Source: CAYLNM01 sp964385045 (lineage in GTDB: Bacteria > Planctomycetota > Phycisphaerae > Phycisphaerales > SM1A02). Taken from it: 16,788 bases of DNA. Position numbers and translations under genes: made by a program. The notes below the pieces were generated by a model. That model saw only the letters and a list, made by a program, of their open reading frames with translations, did not search any database and had not been told where the DNA came from. Location: contig CAYLNM010000100.1 of NCBI GenBank assembly GCA_964385045.1, positions 1-16,788 of the forward strand, in the 5' to 3' direction. This document shows positions 1-7,918 of the stretch, piece after piece (positions within the stretch are counted from its first letter, which is position 1; every line of letters begins with the position of its first letter).

Positions 1-1736
1 CTACTGTAGATGGCGGCACGGGCGGCACGGGCGGCACGGGCGGCGCGGGCGACACGGGCGGCACGGGCGGCGCGGGCGACACGGGCGGCGCGGGCAGCGC
101 GAACACGCCGCGCACCGCCGCCGCCGCCGCCGCCGCCTCCGCCCCCGCCGTCGTCCGCCGCGAGCTCACCGCCCGCCGGCTCGTCGGGATCGCGGTCGAG
201 ATGGGCGAGCAGCTGCGCCGCACGGCCCGGTCGGTGAACGTCCGCGACCGCCTCGACTTCTCCTGCGGCGTGCTCGACCCCGAGGGCCGGCTGCTCGCGA
301 GCGCGCCGCACGTGCCCGTCCATCTCGGCGCCCTCGGGGCCTGCGTGCGGGCGGTGATCGCCGACCGGCGGCCCGGGCCGGACGATGTCGTGGTCGTGAA
401 CCACCCGGCGTTCGGGGGCTCGCACCTGCCGGACGTCACCGTGATCGCGCCGGTCGACGACGAGGACGGTCGCCGCCTCGGGCACGTCGCCGCCCGCGCC
501 CACCACGCCGAGCTCGGTGGGCTCCGGCCCGGATCGATGGCTCCGTCCGCCCGCACGCTCGCGGAGGAGGGCGTGGTGCTGCCGCCCACGCGCCTCGTCG
601 AGGACGGGCGCGATCGCATGGACCGCATCGCCGAGCGGCTCGCCGCCGGACCGCATCCCTCGCGCCGGCCCGCCGACAACCTCGCCGACCTGCGGGCCCA
701 GATGGCCGCGTGCCGCCGCGGGGCCGACGGGCTGCGGCGGCTCGCGGCCGAGCGGGGGCCCGACGGCCTCGCCGATGACGCCGCGGCCGTCCTCGCGGCC
801 AGCCGCGACACGGCCGGCCGCGCCCTTCACGCCTTCGCCGGCCGCACGCTCGTCGCCGCGGACGTCCTCGACGACGGCACCGCGGTGCGCGTCCGCATCG
901 CCGTGCCCGCCGACCCGCGCCGGGAGCCGGCGGTGGTCGATCTCGGCGGCAGCGGCGGCGTGCACCCCGGCTCGTTCAACGCCCCGCGGGCGGTCACCGC
1001 GGCCGCCGTCGCCTACGTCCTGCGGCTGCTCGTCGACGCCGACGTCTCGCTCGACGACGGGCTGCTCGACGCGGTGGACCTCCGCGTGCCGCGCGGCCTG
1101 CTCGACCCGCCCTTCGACCGCGATCCGGCGGGGTGCCCCGCGGTGTCGGCGGGCAACGTGGAGACGAGCCAGCGGGTGGTGGACGTCCTGCTCGCCGCCC
1201 TCGGCCTGCTCGCGGGCGGCCAGGGAACGATGAACAACGTGCTCTTCGGCGACGCGGGCTTCGGCTTCTACGAGACCGTGGGCGGCGGGGCGGGGGCCGG
1301 CCCGGGCGGGCCGGGGGCGAGCGGCGTCCACGTGCACATGACCAATACCGCGCTCACCGATCCCGAGATCCTCGAGCGTCGCCATCCGGTGCGGCTCGAG
1401 CGCTTCGGGCTCCGGCCGGGCACCGGCGGCGCCGGGCGGCATCGCGGCGGCGACGGGCTCGAGCGGGTCTACCGCTTCACCGCCCCGGTGCGCCTCTCGC
1501 TCGTCACCGGCCGCCGGACCACGGCGCCGCCCGGGCTCGACGGCGGCGGCGACGGGACTCCCGGCGAGCAGTGGATCGACCGGGCCACGGGCGGCCGCGA
1601 GCGGCTCGGCGCGGTGGCCGAGGCGGACCTCGCGGCGGGCGACCGGCTCGTCCTCCGCACGCCGGGCGGCGGGGGCTGGGGCGCCCCGCGTCCGGAGGAC
1701 GACCCGGCCCCGGCCGCAGCGCCGCATCCGGGATGA
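1..1736 (+). CDS. Hydantoinase/5-oxoprolinase family protein, HyuB half of a HyuA-HyuB fusion (5' end outside window)
   Basis: This family carries out ATP-dependent opening of 5-oxoproline or hydantoin-type lactam rings in the cytoplasm. The reading frame is open from the left edge (first full codon at 3), giving 577 visible residues. The first residues, TVDG, look like the end of a HyuA domain. A Gly-X-Y linker and a poly-Ala stretch follow (about residues 4-52), then a complete HyuB domain. HyuB signatures are VNVRDRLDFSCGVLD, NHPAFGGSHLPD, RAHHAELGGLRPGSM, GNVETSQRVVDVLL, GQGTMNN, YETVGGGAGAG and HVHMTNTALTDPEILERR. An ATG at 201 is possible, but it would remove the conserved helix ending in GIAVEMGEQLRRTA, so I read the gene as a fusion that starts outside the window. 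The HyuB assignment is strong. The substrate and the fusion to HyuA are inferred. Confidence 0.88.
   Translation, partial: TVDGGTGGTGGTGGAGDTGGTGGAGDTGGAGSANTPRTAAAAAAASAPAVVRRELTARRLVGIAVEMGEQLRRTARSVNVRDRLDFSCGVLDPEGRLLASAPHVPVHLGALGACVRAVIADRRPGPDDVVVVNHPAFGGSHLPDVTVIAPVDDEDGRRLGHVAARAHHAELGGLRPGSMAPSARTLAEEGVVLPPTRLVEDGRDRMDRIAERLAAGPHPSRRPADNLADLRAQMAACRRGADGLRRLAAERGPDGLADDAAAVLAASRDTAGRALHAFAGRTLVAADVLDDGTAVRVRIAVPADPRREPAVVDLGGSGGVHPGSFNAPRAVTAAAVAYVLRLLVDADVSLDDGLLDAVDLRVPRGLLDPPFDRDPAGCPAVSAGNVETSQRVVDVLLAALGLLAGGQGTMNNVLFGDAGFGFYETVGGGAGAGPGGPGASGVHVHMTNTALTDPEILERRHPVRLERFGLRPGTGGAGRHRGGDGLERVYRFTAPVRLSLVTGRRTTAPPGLDGGGDGTPGEQWIDRATGGRERLGAVAEADLAAGDRLVLRTPGGGGWGAPRPEDDPAPAAAPHPG
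12..101 (+). repeat. 9-bp tandem repeat, about 10 copies, coding for a Gly-X-Y linker
   Basis: Ten consecutive 9-bp units of the type GGCGGCACG (variants GGCGGCGCG, GGCGACACG, GGCAGCGCG) lie in the reading frame of the hydantoinase gene. They encode GGT, GGA, GDT and GSA tripeptides. A 27-bp higher-order unit (positions 30-56) is repeated exactly at 57-83. A run of seven GCC codons follows about 15 bp downstream. The unit length keeps the frame, so copy number could vary without breaking the protein. Confidence 0.9.
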
Positions 1737-1758
1737 CCCGAGATGGCGCCCGCCGCGC

Positions 1759-1787
1759 CCGACCCGCCGGACGGCCGCTGCTAGCAT
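1759..1787 (+). promoter_or_regulatory. Possible promoter of the gdhA-lipoprotein pair
   Basis: TAGCAT at 1782-1787 fits a -10 TAnnnT hexamer. CCGACC lies 17 bp upstream at 1759-1764 and keeps only the GAC core of a -35 box. Transcription would begin near 1794, leaving a 5' leader of about 22 nt before the ATG at 1816. The -35 match is weak. Confidence 0.35.
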
Positions 1788-1815
1788 CCGCCCGACCTTC
1801 CAGGATCCCACCGCG

Positions 1816-3255
1816 ATGACGACGATCGACGCCGAGACGTCGCGTGCGGGCACCGATGGTGCTGCGCCCGCGTCCGACTCCCCCACGTACCTGGCCCATC
1901 CCGTCACCGAGGCGGTGCTCGGCGGGCTCAAGGAGCGGGCGCCGCACGAGTCCGAGTTCCTGCAGGCGGCCCGCGAGGTGCTCGGCACGCTCGCCCCGGT
2001 ACTCGAGCGGCATCCCGAGTTCGTCGATCGCGGCGTGCTCGAGCGGATCGTCGAGCCCGAGCGCGTCATCCAGTTCCGCGTCCCGTGGCTCACCGACGAC
2101 GGCACCGTGATGGTGAATCGCGGCTGGCGGGTGCAGTTCAACAGCACGATCGGCCCGTACAAGGGCGGGCTTCGCTTCCACCCGTCGGTGAATCTCTCGA
2201 TCCTGAAGTTCCTCGGCTTCGAGCAGATCTTCAAGAACGCCCTCACCGGTCAGCCCATCGGGGGCGGCAAGGGCGGGGCCGACTTCGATCCCAAGGGCCG
2301 GAGCGACCGCGAGATCATGGGCTTCTGCCAGTCGTTCATGATCGAGCTGTGGCGGTCGGTCGGCCCCGACACCGACATTCCGGCCGGCGACATCGGGGTG
2401 GGCACCCGCGAGATCGGCTACCTGTTCGGCCAGTACAAGCGGCTCGCCCGCGAGTTCACCGGCGTCCTGACCGGCAAGGGCCTCACCTGGGGCGGCAGCA
2501 ACCTCCGCGTCGAGGCCACCGGCTACGGCTGCGTGTACTTCGCCGCCGCGATGGCCGAGGCCGCCGGGTGGTCGCTGCAGGGTCGGAAGTGCCTCGTGTC
2601 CGGCTCGGGCAACGTGGCCCAGTACACCTGCGAGAAGCTGCTCGACCTCGGGGCGATGCCGATCGCCCTCAGCGACTCGGGCGGCTTCGTCCACGACCCG
2701 GACGGCATCGACGGCGAGAAGCTCGCCTTCGTCAAGGAGCTCAAGAACGAGCGCCGCGGACGCATCAGCGAGTACGCCGAGAGGTTCCCCTCGGCGACGT
2801 ACACGGAGCGCGACACGTCCAGGGACACGCATCCCATCTGGGAGGTGCCCGCCGACTGCGCGTTCCCGTCCGCGACGCAGAACGAGATCCTCGAGGCCGA
2901 CGCGCGGAACCTCGTGGAGGGCGGCGTGAAGCTCGTGGCCGAGGGCGCGAACATGCCCTCGACCCCCGAGGCGATCGACCATCTCATCGAGCACGGCGTG
3001 CTCTTCGGCCCCGGCAAGGCGGCCAACGCCGGCGGCGTCGCGGTGTCGGCGCTGGAGATGGCCCAGAACAGCCAGCGACAGGGCTGGGAGCGGGGCGAGG
3101 TCGATCGCCGGCTCCGCGACATCATGCGGTCGATCCACGAGCAGGCGGCCGACGCGGCGAGGTCCCACGGCCACGAGGGCAACTACGTCCTCGGCGCCAA
3201 CGCCGCGGGCTTCGAGAAGGTGGGCCGGGCGATGATCGAGCAGGGCGTCGTATGA
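1816..3255 (+). CDS. gdhA: NADP-type glutamate dehydrogenase
   Basis: This cytoplasmic enzyme interconverts 2-oxoglutarate plus ammonium and glutamate, using NAD(P)H, and links nitrogen to carbon metabolism. The 479 residues are slightly longer than the usual roughly 450-residue hexameric enzyme because of an N-terminal extension of about 27 residues rich in Ala, Ser and Thr. Substrate-site lysines are at K116 (GPYKGGLRF), K140 and K152 (GGGKGGADFDP), and the catalytic Asp at D192 (PAGDIGVG). All four sit at a constant +27 offset from the Clostridium symbiosum enzyme numbering. The Rossmann motif GSGNVA begins at G263. AGGAT lies about 9 nt before the ATG. Its stop overlaps the start of the following lipoprotein gene. 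NADP preference is inferred from resemblance to biosynthetic GDHs and is not proven by a single residue. Confidence 0.95.
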   Translation: MTTIDAETSRAGTDGAAPASDSPTYLAHPVTEAVLGGLKERAPHESEFLQAAREVLGTLAPVLERHPEFVDRGVLERIVEPERVIQFRVPWLTDDGTVMVNRGWRVQFNSTIGPYKGGLRFHPSVNLSILKFLGFEQIFKNALTGQPIGGGKGGADFDPKGRSDREIMGFCQSFMIELWRSVGPDTDIPAGDIGVGTREIGYLFGQYKRLAREFTGVLTGKGLTWGGSNLRVEATGYGCVYFAAAMAEAAGWSLQGRKCLVSGSGNVAQYTCEKLLDLGAMPIALSDSGGFVHDPDGIDGEKLAFVKELKNERRGRISEYAERFPSATYTERDTSRDTHPIWEVPADCAFPSATQNEILEADARNLVEGGVKLVAEGANMPSTPEAIDHLIEHGVLFGPGKAANAGGVAVSALEMAQNSQRQGWERGEVDRRLRDIMRSIHEQAADAARSHGHEGNYVLGANAAGFEKVGRAMIEQGVV

Positions 3256-3791
3256 GGCACGGCACGACGAGGACGCGGCGCCGTCGGCCGGGGACGATGG
3301 GGCGGGCGATCCGCGCCGCGGCGCTGCTCGCGGGCGCGGTCGCCCTGCTCGGGGGCTGCGCCGCCCGGAGCGCCCCGCTCGAGGTGGCCCTCCGCGAGGC
3401 CGGCACCCGTCGTCCCGCGGCCGGATACGAGGTCCGCGTGGCGGGGGCCGACGTCATGGACCCGCGGACCAACCGGGCCGTCGACCCCGCGCTCGCCGCG
3501 GGGGCCGAGCTCGCCACCGGCGGCGCCGTCGAGGCCGCCACCGCGTTCCCCGGCGACTCGGCCGTGACCGACGTCTTCGGACTGGTGGTGGTCGAGGCGC
3601 CCCTCGACGCCCCGTTCGAGATCGCGGTCCGGCGCCGCGGCGAGCCGGTGCGCCGCCTGATGCTCGGGGGCGCCGAGCACCCCGCCCGCGGCGGGATCGC
3701 CGGTCCGTGGGTGACGCTCGACGGACCGCTCACCGCGGCCGAGACGGATGGGCCGGTGCTCGAGCTGCAGGTGCGGCCGACGCCCTACTGA
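3252..3791 (+). CDS. Small putative lipoprotein of unknown function
   Basis: The 179-residue product has an Arg-rich N-terminus, a hydrophobic stretch (IRAAALLAGAVALLGGC) and a lipobox LGGC, so it is probably exported and lipid-anchored. The mature part is a soluble-looking domain with EVRVAGADVMDP, a short VFGLVVVEAPLDAPFEIAVRRRGEPV segment and a C-terminal VLELQVRPTPY. I do not recognise a family. The ATG at 3252 overlaps the gdhA stop (ATGA), which suggests translational coupling. An in-frame ATG at 3297, preceded by GGGG, would give a more usual signal peptide (164 residues) and could be the true start. A role in glutamate metabolism cannot be deduced from position alone. Confidence 0.75.
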   Translation: MRHGTTRTRRRRPGTMGRAIRAAALLAGAVALLGGCAARSAPLEVALREAGTRRPAAGYEVRVAGADVMDPRTNRAVDPALAAGAELATGGAVEAATAFPGDSAVTDVFGLVVVEAPLDAPFEIAVRRRGEPVRRLMLGGAEHPARGGIAGPWVTLDGPLTAAETDGPVLELQVRPTPY

Positions 3792-3838
3792 GCCGTCCGA
3801 CTGGCCCGATTCGTCGCAGGGACGCACGCCCCCGCGCC

Positions 3839-3844
3839 TAGAGT
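3839..3844 (+). promoter_or_regulatory. Possible -10 element of the AAA-VWA operon
   Basis: TAGAGT, a TAnnnT hexamer, lies in the 100-bp gap before the ATPase gene, 47 nt upstream of its ATG. I see no convincing -35 box at 16-18 bp. A short palindrome, GATCCCCGGGATC (3851-3863), lies in the predicted leader and could be an operator or a small hairpin. The gap is the only place in front of the trio where a promoter fits. Confidence 0.25.
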
Positions 3845-3891
3845 CTCCCCGATCCCCGGGATCGACCCCGAGGGGACGGAAGGGAGACCCG

Positions 3892-5322
3892 ATGTCGATC
3901 ATCGCCGCGCCACCGACCTCGCTCGCCTCGACCCTCGAGGAGCTGCGGGCGAGCGGGTGGCGGAGCCGCCCCGTCAAGACGGAGCTGCGGGAGAACCTCA
4001 CGCGGATGCTCGCCGCCGGCGAGCCGCTGTTCCCCGGCATCGTCGGCTACGACGACACCGTCGTGCCCGAGATCGTCAACGCGATCCTCGCCGAGCACGA
4101 CCTGCTGTTCCTCGGCGAGAAGGGGCAGGGCAAGAGCCGCCTGATGCGGATGCTCGTGCGGTTCCTCGACGAGTGGACGCCGTACGTGGACGTGCCCGGC
4201 TCGCCGGTGCACGAGGACCCGGAGCGGCCGATCACGCGGGCGGGCCGGGCGATGCTCGAGGAGGTGCCGGCGTCCGAGGTCCCGATCCGATGGTGGCACC
4301 GCGACGAGCGGTACGCCGAGCGGCTGGCCCCGGGCACGAAGTTCGCCGACATCATCGGCGAGATCGACCCCGCGAAGCTCGCCTCGGGCACCAGCATGTC
4401 CACCGAGGACGCCCTGCACTTCGGGCTGATCCCGCGGATGCACCGGGCGATCTTCGCCATGAACGAGCTGCCCGACCTCGACGACCTGGTGCAGGTCGGC
4501 CTCTTCAACATCCTCGAGGAGCGCGACGTGCAGATCCGGGGCTACCCGGTCTCGTTCGACCTCGACGTGATGATCCTCTTCTCGGCCAACCCCTCGACCT
4601 ACAACCGCTCGGGCAAGGTGATCCCGCAGCTGAAGGACCGCATCGGCACCACGGTCATCACGCACTACCCACGCGAGCGCGAGCTCGGCATCGAGATCAT
4701 GCGGCAGGAGTCCGGGATCGAGACCGACGGCGAGTTCCCGGTGGTCGTGCCGCCGTTCATGGAGGAGATCATCGAGCAGATCTCGATCCAGGCGCGGAAG
4801 TCGAACTACGTCGACCACGAGTCGGGCGTCTCGGCCCGCTTCAGCACCGCCAACTACCGCACGATGATCGCATCGGCCCGCCAGCGGGCGATCCGCCTCG
4901 GCGAGCGGCCGGCGGTGCCGCGGATCAGCGATCTCGCCCACCTGCAGGCCTCGGCGACGGGCAAGCTCGAGCTCGACCTGATGGGCACGCACCAGATGTC
5001 CGAGGCCCAGGTGCTCGACGCCATCGTGGCCGAGGCGATCGCCACCGTCTTCGGGGAGTACGTGGACGAGCACGGCCTCGGCGAGATCGGCGAGATCTTC
5101 GGGCAGGGGGTGCGGGTCGAGGTCGGCGACATGCTGCCTTCGTCCGCCTATGCCGAGCGGATGGAGCGGGTGCCGCCGGCCTGGGACAAGGCGTTCGAGG
5201 TCAACGCGAGCGCCGACCCCGCGGTGCGGGCCTCCTGCATCGAGTTCGTCCTCGCCGGGCTGTACGCGACCGACCGCATCTCGCGGTCGCAGCGGCACGG
5301 CGTGATCGAGTACGAGCTGTGA
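3892..5322 (+). CDS. ChlI/MoxR-like AAA+ ATPase
   Basis: This 476-residue cytoplasmic AAA+ ATPase belongs to the magnesium-chelatase I-like/MoxR group, which usually works with a VWA partner as a chelatase or chaperone-like complex. Walker A is GEKGQGKS (residues 75-82). The Walker B position reads IFAMNELPDL (E192), with Asn in place of the usual Asp before the Glu. Sensor 1 is LFSANPSTYNR (N233), followed by a probable arginine finger in LKDRIGT (R250). The N-terminus (LEELRASGWRSRPVKTELRENL) and overall order recall the mycobacterial Rv0958 type of Mg-chelatase-like protein, a comparison made from memory. AGGGAG lies about 7 nt before the ATG. The stop overlaps the next gene by GTGA. No tetrapyrrole genes are nearby, so a true Mg-chelatase role is unlikely. 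Confidence 0.9.
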   Translation: MSIIAAPPTSLASTLEELRASGWRSRPVKTELRENLTRMLAAGEPLFPGIVGYDDTVVPEIVNAILAEHDLLFLGEKGQGKSRLMRMLVRFLDEWTPYVDVPGSPVHEDPERPITRAGRAMLEEVPASEVPIRWWHRDERYAERLAPGTKFADIIGEIDPAKLASGTSMSTEDALHFGLIPRMHRAIFAMNELPDLDDLVQVGLFNILEERDVQIRGYPVSFDLDVMILFSANPSTYNRSGKVIPQLKDRIGTTVITHYPRERELGIEIMRQESGIETDGEFPVVVPPFMEEIIEQISIQARKSNYVDHESGVSARFSTANYRTMIASARQRAIRLGERPAVPRISDLAHLQASATGKLELDLMGTHQMSEAQVLDAIVAEAIATVFGEYVDEHGLGEIGEIFGQGVRVEVGDMLPSSAYAERMERVPPAWDKAFEVNASADPAVRASCIEFVLAGLYATDRISRSQRHGVIEYEL

Positions 5323-5879
5323 GCCCCTGCGGTCCCGGTGGCTGCCGTCCGCCCGGGCTCGCCCCGCCGCCGCCCGATCCCGAGGGGGAGGCGCGGGAGG
5401 GGTCGACCCTCGGCGTGGTCGGCGCGACGATGCTCGCGGTGGGCGGGGCGATGACGGTCGTCGGCGTGCTCGACGCGGCCGGCGTCGTGCGCCTGCTCGG
5501 CGGCTCGTCGCTCTTCCTCGGCCTGTGCGGCGTGCTCGGAGGCACGCTGCTGGTGCTCGTCGCGCGGTCCGAGTCGGCGGGTGACGAGGACGAGGCGCCG
5601 GCGGCCGGGGCCGGGGTGAACGCGAACGGCGTCCGCCGCGTCGCGCCCGATCCGGAGGACGTCTTCGACACCGAGGCGCCCTTCGGTCCGGTGGGCCGCG
5701 TCGGGCGGCGCGGCGCCGCGCCGGGCGCCCCGGCCCGGCCCGCGTCGGGCGCTCCGCCCGCGACGCCGACCGTCACGGCGCCGCCGCCCGCGGTCCGGCC
5801 GTCCACCCCCGCCCCCGGCGATCCGCCGCTGCCGCCGTTCCCCGGCGCCCTGCCCGCGGTCCGGAGGCGGCGCCGATGA
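5319..5879 (+). CDS. Small two-helix membrane protein between the AAA and VWA genes
   Basis: The 186-residue product starts at a GTG overlapping the ATPase stop (GTGA) and ends overlapping the VWA start (ATGA). Both couplings argue that it is real. It has a short Cys/Pro-rich N-terminus (CGPGGC, Cys4 and Cys9), a probable membrane segment at about 31-51, a second at about 59-82, an acidic stretch (SAGDEDEAP) and a long Pro/Ala-rich, probably disordered tail ending in RRRRR. I recognise no family. Position suggests that it anchors the AAA-VWA complex to the inner membrane or recruits its substrate, but that is inference. No good alternative start restores a longer hydrophobic region. Confidence 0.68.
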   Translation: MSPCGPGGCRPPGLAPPPPDPEGEAREGSTLGVVGATMLAVGGAMTVVGVLDAAGVVRLLGGSSLFLGLCGVLGGTLLVLVARSESAGDEDEAPAAGAGVNANGVRRVAPDPEDVFDTEAPFGPVGRVGRRGAAPGAPARPASGAPPATPTVTAPPPAVRPSTPAPGDPPLPPFPGALPAVRRRRR

Positions 5880-7657
5880 GCGGCGATCAGGACCCGGCCC
5901 GTCGGGGCGACGCGGAGGCCGCGGGCGGTGGCGATGCGAACCGCCCGGGCGGCCCCCGCCTCGGCGGCGTCATCCACACGTACCTCGGCTACGACCCGGC
6001 GACGTTCCCGCCGCCCACGCAGCCGCCGGGCGACATGGTCTCCGGCGCGTTCGACCACCTGCTGACCTACGGCTCGACCGAGGGACTCACCCCCGAGCAG
6101 CTCGCCGACGCGATCGAGCTCGATCCGTCGCAGATCCAGGGCCTCGGACCCTCGCTGCAGTCGCTCATCGAGATGCTCGAGGAGCGGCGGCGCAAGATCC
6201 TCGCCACCTACGAGACCGACTCGGTGCAGGCCGAGGCGGGACGGGCGTTCCACGAGACCGCCGCCGGCGTGGACCCGCCGCCGGAGCTGCGGAAGGCCTA
6301 CGACCGCGAGGTGCGGGGCGAGCAGCTCCGCGGGCTCGAGAAGCTCTGGTACGCCGCCGAGCGGCTCGACCGCGGGTTCGCGGCCCGGCTGCCGGCGGTG
6401 ATCGAGGCCCTTGGCGACAAGTACCAGGTCGACCGCCTCGCCTCGAACTGGGATTTCACCGGCCGGGAGTCGCTCGACGTGGGGCGGGCGATCGAGGTCA
6501 AGCGCGAGCTCGAGACGATCGAGCAGCTCCTCGAGCAGCTCCGCGAGGCGATGAAGAACGCCAAGGTCGCGATCATCGACATGGAGAAGCTCGCCGAGTT
6601 CGCGAGCGAGCAGGATCTCGAGCAGCTCGATGGCCTGCGGAAGCAGGTCGAGCAGCTGATGGAGGAGATGGCCCGGCAGCAGGGGATCGAGCGGGAGGGC
6701 GACACCTATCGCCTCACGCCCAAGGCCCTGCGGACGTTTCAGGGCCGCCTGCTCGAGACGATCTTCGCCGACCTGCAGGCCTCGCGGAGCGGCCGGCACA
6801 TGGGGCCGGTGATCGGCGAGGGCGCGGTCGAGACCCCGAAGACGCGGCCGTACGCCTTCGGCGACTCGGCCGCCCACCTCGACGTCACGGGCACGATCGT
6901 CAACGCGATGCTGCGGCGCGGCGGCCGGCCGGCGTCCGAGGACGGCGGCGCGCACTTCCGGGCCGACGACATCCTGGTGCACGAGACGCGCAACAATCCC
7001 AAGTGCGCGACCACCGTGATCATGGACATGTCGGGGTCGATGCGCTGGAGCGGGCTCTACGTCGGCTGCAAGCGGATGGCCCTCGCCCTCGACGGGCTGA
7101 TCCGCCGCGAGTACCCCGGCGACTCGCTGCAGTTCATCGAGATGTACACGTTCGCCAAGCCGCGGCGCACCGGCGAGGTGGCCGAGCTGATGCCCAAGCC
7201 GGTGACGATCCGCCATCCGGTGGTGCAGCTCAAGGCCGACATGTCGGACCCCGACATCAGCGAGCTGCAGATCCCGCCGCACTTCACCAACATCCAGCAC
7301 GCCCTGTCGCTGAGCCGCCGCTTCCTCGCGGCCCAGGACACGCCGAACCGGCAGGTGGTCCTCATCACCGACGGCCTGCCGACGGCCCACTTCGAGGGCG
7401 AGGAGCTCTTCCTCCTCTATCCGCCGCACCCGCGGACCGAGGAGGCCACGATGCGGGAGGCGATGCGCTGCCGGCAGGAGGGGATCACGATCAACGTCTT
7501 CCTGCTGCCGACCTGGAGCCAGTCCTCCGAGGACGTCCAGTTCGCCCACCGCATGGCCGAGCAGACGGGGGGGCGGGTCTTCTTCGCCGCCGGCGAGGAG
7601 CTCGACCGCTTCGTGCTCTGGGACTACGTCGAGCGGCGGCGATCGATCATCGGGTGA
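5876..7657 (+). CDS. VWA-domain protein, partner of the AAA+ ATPase
   Basis: The 593-residue product has an N-terminal region of unknown fold, a charged helical and probably coiled-coil segment (about residues 200-265) and a C-terminal von Willebrand A domain (about 375-590). The MIDAS metal site is complete: DMSGS at D384/S386/S388, T471 in HFTNIQHAL and D499 in ITDG. VWA proteins of this kind pair with ChlI/MoxR ATPases, in the manner of ChlD or ViaA, to hold or remodel a substrate. The overall layout recalls mycobacterial Rv0959, from memory. The start ATG overlaps the upstream membrane-protein stop (ATGA), making this the last gene of the trio. No signal peptide is seen, so it is probably cytoplasmic. 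The substrate is unknown. Confidence 0.88.
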   Translation: MSGDQDPARRGDAEAAGGGDANRPGGPRLGGVIHTYLGYDPATFPPPTQPPGDMVSGAFDHLLTYGSTEGLTPEQLADAIELDPSQIQGLGPSLQSLIEMLEERRRKILATYETDSVQAEAGRAFHETAAGVDPPPELRKAYDREVRGEQLRGLEKLWYAAERLDRGFAARLPAVIEALGDKYQVDRLASNWDFTGRESLDVGRAIEVKRELETIEQLLEQLREAMKNAKVAIIDMEKLAEFASEQDLEQLDGLRKQVEQLMEEMARQQGIEREGDTYRLTPKALRTFQGRLLETIFADLQASRSGRHMGPVIGEGAVETPKTRPYAFGDSAAHLDVTGTIVNAMLRRGGRPASEDGGAHFRADDILVHETRNNPKCATTVIMDMSGSMRWSGLYVGCKRMALALDGLIRREYPGDSLQFIEMYTFAKPRRTGEVAELMPKPVTIRHPVVQLKADMSDPDISELQIPPHFTNIQHALSLSRRFLAAQDTPNRQVVLITDGLPTAHFEGEELFLLYPPHPRTEEATMREAMRCRQEGITINVFLLPTWSQSSEDVQFAHRMAEQTGGRVFFAAGEELDRFVLWDYVERRRSIIG

Positions 7658-7749
7658 GCGGCGGGGGGCCGGCGGCGGCTGCGGCGGGGTTCCGCGCTCC
7701 CGAGTCGCGGCGGGTGGGCGGCGGGCCGCAAGGCAGGCCACCGCGGCGG

Positions 7750-7778
7750 TTGACTGCCCCCCGATCGCCTGCCAGAAT
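7750..7778 (+). promoter_or_regulatory. Sigma70-type promoter of tRNA-Ser
   Basis: TTGACT (7750-7755) and CAGAAT (7773-7778) are separated by exactly 17 bp. They match the bacterial -35 and -10 consensus at 5/6 and 4/6 positions. Transcription would start near 7785, about 10 nt before the mature tRNA. This is the best promoter match I found in the window. Confidence 0.75.
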
Positions 7779-7794
7779 CGTCGGCCCTCGCTCC

Positions 7795-7881
7795 GGACAG
7801 GTGGCAGAGCGGTTGAATGCGCCGGTCTCGAAAACCGGTATGTCCTTCGGGGCATCGTGGGTTCGAATCCCACCCTGTCCG
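7795..7881 (+). tRNA. tRNA-Ser(CGA)
   Basis: The 87-nt sequence folds as a class II tRNA. The acceptor stem is GGACAGG (7795-7801) with CCTGTCC (7874-7880), and the discriminator is G at 7881. The anticodon arm is CCGGT/ACCGG around CTCGAAA, with anticodon CGA at 7829-7831, which reads UCG. A long variable arm has a TTCG loop, and the T arm is GTGGG-TTCGAAT-CCCAC. The 3' CCA is not encoded. The serine identity follows from the anticodon and the long variable arm. Confidence 0.96.
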
Positions 7882-7890
7882 CTTCCGGCG

Positions 7891-7918
7891 ACGACCCCGG
7901 CCCCGCGGCCGGGGTCGT
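7891..7918 (+). terminator. GC-rich hairpin behind tRNA-Ser
   Basis: A perfect 12-bp stem (ACGACCCCGGCC at 7891-7902, complement at 7907-7918) with a 4-nt loop CCGC starts 10 nt after the tRNA. No T-run follows. It probably ends the tRNA transcript or protects its precursor. Confidence 0.65.

Noticed and set aside
10..237. Arg/Ala/Pro-rich open frame starting at the first ATG
   Set aside because: It is the off-frame reading of the 9-bp repeat. The frame that continues into the HyuB domain is open from the left edge.
3892..7657. A true magnesium chelatase for chlorophyll or cobalt chelatase for B12
   Set aside because: No large H/CobN-type subunit and no tetrapyrrole genes are present. The Walker B site is atypical.
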